From Candidatus Geoarchaeota archaeon (GTDB lineage: Archaea > Thermoproteota > Thermoprotei > Gearchaeales > WAQG01): 6,339 bases of DNA. The DNA is taken from the NCBI GenBank assembly GCA_015520395.1, contig WAQG01000251.1, positions 1 through 6,339 on the forward strand, in the 5' to 3' direction. The notes under the pieces were generated by a model that saw only the letters and a list, made by a program, of their open reading frames with translations, was not told where the DNA came from and did not search any database. The position numbers and the translations under genes were made by a program. Positions 5,070 to 6,339 of this stretch are shown piece by piece (within the stretch, counting starts at the first letter, position 1; each line of letters starts with the position of its first letter).

Positions 5070-6339
5070 TCAGTTGACTGAGAGGCCCGCTTTCAACGCG
5101 TCCTCCTTTAAGCCCAGCGCCTCGAGCTTCTCTATCTTGGGTATGCCGTCCCTGTTCCACCCCCTCAGCTCGTAGTATTCATCTAGCATCTTATTAAATT
5201 GCTCCCGGTCGATCTTCTCCCCGGCCGAGGCGCCCCTCCTTAAAGGCTCCTCAAACATCCTTCTTGGAAGGGAGTCGTCGTTCCTTGTGAGGCCCTCCCT
5301 AAGGTTGTAGAGCCTTATCAGGTTGTTTATCCTTTCTCCAGCCTCCCTCACATACCCGACATCGACCTCCAGGCCTGTCGCGGCCCTGTAAAGCTCGGCG
5401 ACCTCCCTCCAAAGCATAGGCCCTATGGTTGGGAGGGAGTAGAACTTACAGGTTATCAGGCTGTCGACAAAGGCGTAGAAATCCTCCTGCTCCACGACGT
5501 AAGAGGCATGACCCCCGTAGGAAAGCCTGTCAACGCTGGTCTCAGGGTTGAATGGATGCTTGCCCGTCAGGTTAGGTCTGTAGGCAACGTGCCTTAGGTG
5601 GCAGGCACCCCTCACGGAAACCGCGTAGGCTAGGGCGACGCCCTTAAGCGCCCTCGGCTCATATCCCGGGAACTCTAAACCCTTAACATGTATCGCCAGG
5701 TTCTGGGCCCCCAGCTTCCTCGCCATCCTTCTCACACCCTCAGCCATGAGATCCCCAAGCCCCTCCCTCATGGCTATGGCCCTAACAGCCTCGATGAGGG
5801 AGTCGGGATCCCCAAACCTGATATCCAGCTCGGTTTTTGGGAGGATGCCCCTCTCGGCCAGGTACATCGCAAACGCTATGACGTTTCCCAACGTTATCGT
5901 GTCCATCCCGTAGAGGTTGGCCAGCTCGTTGGCCTTAGCTATGGCCTCCAGGGAGCCCACCTCTGTTAGGGCGCCCATGGAGTATAGCGTCTCATACTCG
6001 GGGCCTGCCGCTGGCACCTTCTCGCCACCCTCCTCAAGCTCCACGTGCCTTCCACATCTAACCGGGCAGGCGAAGCAGGTGACCGTCTTCTTCACGACGC
6101 GCTTGTTGTAGACCTCCGGGTTTATCGAGTCGTAGACTGACGACTCGCCGTCGATGTAGTAGCGGGAGGGGAAGGCTCCAAGCGAGTTAGTCAACATCAT
6201 TATGCCCGATGTGCCATACTTGGTGAGACCCCCCAGCCTCTCCCTGGCAAGGAACGGGATTTTCCTCCTCAGCTCCTCGAAGAGTTTTGGGTCGCCCGGC
6301 TCAACCTCCAGACTCCCCCTAACGGCTATCCCCTTGAGC
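5070..6339 (-). CDS. Aldehyde:ferredoxin oxidoreductase family, tungsten-pterin enzyme (5' part outside window)
   Basis: The reading frame stays open to the window edge: 46 residues precede the first in-frame Met (6200) and fit the family (LKGIAVRGSLEVEPGDPKLF, then KYGTSGIMM). The visible 422 residues are therefore the C-terminal two thirds of a roughly 600-residue enzyme, and Met at 6200 is not the start. The 4Fe-4S ligands are present: CxxCxxxC in TCFACPVRCG (fragment residues 88, 91, 95) and a distal Cys in SLITCKF (298). The spacing matches Pyrococcus AOR (288, 291, 295, 494). Other signatures are AGPEYETLYSMGALTEV, NLYGMDTITLGN (first pterin-motif region), LMAEGVRRMARKLG, and EFPGYEPRALKGVALAYAVSVRGACHLR. 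The family oxidises aldehydes to acids, reducing ferredoxin in the cytosol, with a bispterin tungsten cofactor. Substrate class (AOR, FOR, GAPOR, WOR) cannot be assigned. The second pterin motif reads DSLITC rather than DxxGLC. Confidence 0.95.
   Translation of the reverse strand, partial: LKGIAVRGSLEVEPGDPKLFEELRRKIPFLARERLGGLTKYGTSGIMMLTNSLGAFPSRYYIDGESSVYDSINPEVYNKRVVKKTVTCFACPVRCGRHVELEEGGEKVPAAGPEYETLYSMGALTEVGSLEAIAKANELANLYGMDTITLGNVIAFAMYLAERGILPKTELDIRFGDPDSLIEAVRAIAMREGLGDLMAEGVRRMARKLGAQNLAIHVKGLEFPGYEPRALKGVALAYAVSVRGACHLRHVAYRPNLTGKHPFNPETSVDRLSYGGHASYVVEQEDFYAFVDSLITCKFYSLPTIGPMLWREVAELYRAATGLEVDVGYVREAGERINNLIRLYNLREGLTRNDDSLPRRMFEEPLRRGASAGEKIDREQFNKMLDEYYELRGWNRDGIPKIEKLEALGLKEDALKAGLSVN

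Noticed and set aside
6198..6200. ATG at 6200 as the start of the oxidoreductase.
   Set aside because: The frame continues upstream without a stop to the window edge, and the added residues fit the family, so the true start is outside.

Overview
The window looks like part of a thermophilic archaeal chromosome, probably Thermoproteota (Crenarchaeota) or a close relative. This rests on TATA-box promoters (TTTAAATA, TTTTTTAT) about 30 nt upstream of start codons with no Shine-Dalgarno sequence, a serS protein with archaeal-style motifs (TSEHPL, TLNSTAIA), a tungsten-type aldehyde:ferredoxin oxidoreductase, arginine codons dominated by AGG/AGA, and two C/D box guide RNAs. The lineage is inferred; no rRNA gene is present.

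Layout. Bases 1-33 are the last codons of a TldD-like gene, whose TGA overlaps the ATG of tldE/pmbA (33-1364, +). Together they would form a TldD/TldE protease pair. A TenA/PqqC-like gene (1354-2013, -) converges on it with an 11-base tail overlap. A short divergent promoter region (2014-2094) separates that gene from a two-gene + strand operon: a ferritin-like four-helix protein (2095-2598), then, overlapping by ATGA, a 255-residue protein with an SRPBCC-like N-terminal half and a possible PATAN/DUF4388-like C-terminal half (2595-3362). Next come seryl-tRNA synthetase (3473-4834, -) and the C-terminal two thirds of an aldehyde:ferredoxin oxidoreductase (5070 to the window end, -).

The main result lies in the two intergenic gaps around serS. 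Each holds a complete archaeal C/D box methylation-guide sRNA on the + strand (about 3410-3470 and 4990-5061), with C, D', C' and D boxes in order, guide-length spacers, and a TATA-like box centred about 30 nt upstream of the C box. The D guide of the first is complementary to GACGUGCAAAUC, which I recall as a highly conserved archaeal/eukaryal large-subunit rRNA segment. Both guides of the second have 7-9 nt box-adjacent complementarity to conserved domain I segments of the same rRNA. The theme around serS is therefore translation: one aminoacyl-tRNA synthetase flanked by two rRNA-modification guides. Both sRNAs end 2-9 bases from the 3' end of an opposing gene.

No mobile element, CRISPR array, tRNA or rRNA gene was seen. 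No stretch over 300 bases lacks a gene; the longest gap (4835-5069) contains the serS promoter and the second sRNA with its promoter.
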